Shown here piece after piece: positions 31,487 through 33,330 of a stretch of 33,330 nt of DNA. A program made the translations under genes and the position numbers. Position 1 is the stretch's first letter. Each line of letters starts with the position of its first letter. This DNA comes from Chloroflexota bacterium (lineage in GTDB: Bacteria; Chloroflexota; Dehalococcoidia; DSTF01; RBG-16-68-14): contig JADFPV010000029.1 in the NCBI GenBank assembly GCA_022562155.1, positions 1 through 33,330 on the forward strand, given 5' to 3'. Below the pieces are notes generated by a model. It made no database searches. It was not told where the DNA came from and worked only from the letters and a program-made list of their open reading frames with translations.

Positions 31487-32452
31487 TCAACGTGCCTTCA
31501 CGGCGTTGGTCAGTTCGGTGAGCAGCTCGATGCAATCGCCAACGATACCGTAGCGAGCATAGCGGAAGATCGGCGCGTCCGGATCGCGGTTGATCGCGAC
31601 GATCGTCTTCGCCGCCGAACAGCCTGCCATGTGCTGGCTCGCGCCAGAGATTCCGGCGGCGATGTAAAGCGCCGGCCGGGCAACCTTGCCCGTAAGCCCG
31701 ATCTGGCGTGAGGGGTCAGCCCAGCCATCGTCGACGATCGGTCGCGATGCCGCAGCCATCCCGCCAAGCGCCTCAGCGAGATCCTCGACGTGGTGGAACT
31801 TGTCTGCGGAACCGAGACCGCGGCCACCCGCCACGATGATGTTCGCGTCCTCCAGCCGAGGGCCTTGTTCTGGCGTTCGTTCGACGATGCGGATGCGCTC
31901 TTCGATTCGACTCAGGTCCACCGAGACGTCGTTGATGACGGGTGTCGCACCTGACGAGCGTTCCGGGGCCGTCGCGTTCGCCATTACGCCGATAACGTGC
32001 GGACCGTCGCCGGTCAGTTCGTAGACGGCTCGGGTATCGCCGCCATAGGCCGAAACCGTCACGCGAACTGTGCCAACGTCGTTCTCGACATCGACCGCGT
32101 TCATCATGACCGTCGCGTTTACACGTCCGGCCAATCGCGGCGCGACGAGCCTAGCATCGAACGTCTGGCTCAGTAGCAGTGTTGCTGGTGGCCGGCTGGC
32201 GCAGTACTGCGCCAGCGCCTCTACCGAGGCGTCCGGCGCCGCGCCCTCGAGCTTCGGATCGTCTATGCGGTCGACAGTCGCTACGCCATACGCTGCGGCT
32301 AACTCTTCTACGGCCGCGCGCGGCGCCGAGCCGGCCACAAGCCATCGTAGGTCGGAAGCGTTCGATTCGCTGAGCCGTCGCGCTAGCGTTAGCAGCTCCT
32401 CGACTTCGCCCGACGCCGTCGGATCGCCGAACGTGCACGCCACGATCGTCAC
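31487..32452 (-). CDS. etfA: Electron transfer flavoprotein alpha subunit
   Basis: The product has 321 residues, normal length, starting at GTG 32452, which overlaps the etfB stop (GTGA). The FAD-binding C-terminal domain shows VAGGRGLG, DDGWADPSRQIGLTGK, GISGASQHMAGC and INRDPDAPIF. With EtfB it accepts electrons from acyl-CoA dehydrogenases and feeds the quinone pool through an ETF:quinone oxidoreductase, which is not in the window. The many dehydrogenases nearby are natural donors. Confidence 0.95.
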   Translation of the reverse strand: MTIVACTFGDPTASGEVEELLTLARRLSESNASDLRWLVAGSAPRAAVEELAAAYGVATVDRIDDPKLEGAAPDASVEALAQYCASRPPATLLLSQTFDARLVAPRLAGRVNATVMMNAVDVENDVGTVRVTVSAYGGDTRAVYELTGDGPHVIGVMANATAPERSSGATPVINDVSVDLSRIEERIRIVERTPEQGPRLEDANIIVAGGRGLGSADKFHHVEDLAEALGGMAAASRPIVDDGWADPSRQIGLTGKVARPALYIAAGISGASQHMAGCSAAKTIVAINRDPDAPIFRYARYGIVGDCIELLTELTNAVKAR

Positions 32453-33252
32453 GGCAGCACCTGGTCGGCACGTAGGCGTTCGATGAGGTCGCTCGCGATC
32501 TGCGCTGGCGAATCGCCGGATAGCATCTCGCAGTTACCCTGGACCTGTGGTACGAACTGCTTCGTCAGCGCCACTCTCGGCTGTAGATCGTCCGGCGTAA
32601 GGCCCAGATCGTCCGGCGACAGCACGTTCGCTTGCATCCGCCGAGCTGCAATGCGGCCTGCCGTCGTCGGATAGCGAGGCAGGCCGAGTTCGTTGCTGAT
32701 CGTCACGACTGCGGGCAGGTCCGCCTCGACGATCTCTTCGCCGTTGGGCGTCACGCGCGTCACGCGAGCGGCGTCCGAGGTGACTTCGACGGCACGTGCG
32801 ATCGTAATCACCGGTATCCCCAGCGCCTCGCCTATGAGAGCGGGAACCACGCCTTGGTCGTCGTCGGATGCCTGGCGTCCGCACAAGATCAGATCGGCGC
32901 CCCCGCTGTGTTCGACGTAGGCCGCCAGCAGCCGCGCGGCCACGTGGTAGTCGACGGTCGACGTATCGACGGTGATCGTCGCGATCTCGTCAGCGCCCAT
33001 CGCGGCGGCCTGCTTGAGGACGTCGGCTTGGTCGCCCCCCACCGATACGACCGCGATCGTGCATTCGACACCGGCATCGCGGATGCGCAGCGCGGCCTCG
33101 ATCGCCTGCTCGTCGTAGGCATTCATCAGGCGCGGGATCGCGGCCTGCGTGATCGTGCGGCCGTCTTCGCCGATCTCCAGCCGCCCGGCCACCGCATAGC
33201 TGTTGACGGCGTCCGGATCGAGCACCTCTTTGGCGCAGACGACGATGCGCAT
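32449..33252 (-). CDS. etfB: Electron transfer flavoprotein beta subunit
   Basis: ATG at 33252 (MRIVVCAKEVLDPDAVN) is the family start and lies one base after the stop of the preceding gene; an open extension upstream is not used. The product has 267 residues. It contains the AMP-binding region and the DLILCGRQASDDDQGVVPALIGE and LGLPRYPT segments typical of EtfB. It forms the heterodimer with EtfA. No strong ribosome site is present, which fits coupling to the upstream gene. Confidence 0.95.
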   Translation of the reverse strand: MRIVVCAKEVLDPDAVNSYAVAGRLEIGEDGRTITQAAIPRLMNAYDEQAIEAALRIRDAGVECTIAVVSVGGDQADVLKQAAAMGADEIATITVDTSTVDYHVAARLLAAYVEHSGGADLILCGRQASDDDQGVVPALIGEALGIPVITIARAVEVTSDAARVTRVTPNGEEIVEADLPAVVTISNELGLPRYPTTAGRIAARRMQANVLSPDDLGLTPDDLQPRVALTKQFVPQVQGNCEMLSGDSPAQIASDLIERLRADQVLP

Positions 33253-33253
33253 G

Positions 33254-33330
33254 TTAGGAAGCTTCGTTGGTGACGAAGAGGTTGCCTGACTCACACCAGA
33301 CGGTTGTGTCGCTGTAGCCTTCCGGCTTGA
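33254..33330 (-). CDS. C-terminal end of an unidentified protein (5' part outside window)
   Basis: On the minus strand, from the window edge, one frame reads KPEGYSDTTVWCESGNLFVT, then NEAS and a TAA stop one base before the etfB start codon. The stop-start spacing and protein-like composition suggest a real upstream gene in the same operon. Only 25 residues are visible and the family cannot be named. Confidence 0.5.
   Translation of the reverse strand, partial: KPEGYSDTTVWCESGNLFVTNEAS

Overview
The window is a GC-rich stretch of bacterial chromosome made almost entirely of acyl-CoA chemistry genes. It holds five family III CoA-transferase (CaiB/BaiF) genes with six domains, four full acyl-CoA dehydrogenases plus the tail of a fifth, three enoyl-CoA hydratase/isomerase genes, two thiolase-like/DUF35 pairs, a MaoC-type hydratase, an EtfAB pair, a molybdenum hydroxylase, and flavin and F420-type oxidoreductases. 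No rRNA, tRNA or taxonomic marker is present. Paralogue expansion of CaiB, acyl-CoA dehydrogenase, luciferase-like and DUF35/thiolase genes, with frequent GTG/TTG starts and a mobile-looking GIY-YIG gene, fits an uncultured Chloroflexota (Dehalococcoidia/SAR202-like) best. Some actinobacteria have a similar gene mix, so the taxon is an inference.

Layout. (1) 1-1539, plus: end of an enoyl-CoA hydratase and an acyl-CoA dehydrogenase. (2) 1618-3924: an accessory patch with a DUF3179 lipoprotein carrying four 30-residue repeats, a stray 72-base copy of an acyl-CoA dehydrogenase 3' end, and a lower-GC unknown gene with a possible PD-(D/E)XK nuclease core. (3) 3933-6098, minus: hydratase-like and CoA-transferase genes behind a recognisable promoter, then a small membrane protein. 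(4) 6604-8972, plus: two overlapping CoA-transferases. (5) 9078-9558: a GIY-YIG gene bracketed by palindromic repeats. (6) 9603-13368, plus: a three-subunit xanthine-dehydrogenase-family molybdenum hydroxylase with overlapping genes and a promoter suggesting a leaderless mRNA. (7) 23263-13405, minus: a tightly packed eight-gene operon (alpha-methylacyl-CoA racemase, two adjacent acyl-CoA dehydrogenases, double-hotdog hydratase, double-domain CoA-transferase, Cys-less thiolase homologue, DUF35 protein, another acyl-CoA dehydrogenase). (8) 23345-26677, plus, divergent from it: a 3-ketosteroid-dehydrogenase-like flavoprotein and a rare SRPBCC-luciferase-like fusion. (9) 26674-28376: a divergent SDR/enoyl-CoA isomerase pair sharing an intergenic array of phased TGCGA operator boxes. 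(10) 33330-28407, minus: etfB, etfA, DUF35, thiolase and an FAD oxidoreductase.

The most interesting unit is regions 7 and 8 together. The racemase, paired dehydrogenases (one canonical, one with degenerate motifs), MaoC hydratase and DUF35/Ltp2-like aldolase candidate are the same set of activities used to shorten the branched side chain of sterols and bile acids, next to a KstD-like ring dehydrogenase. This points to a candidate pathway for a sterol, terpenoid or other methyl-branched cyclic acid, with a CoA-transferase in place of a CoA ligase. EtfAB in region 10 could accept the electrons from the dehydrogenases.
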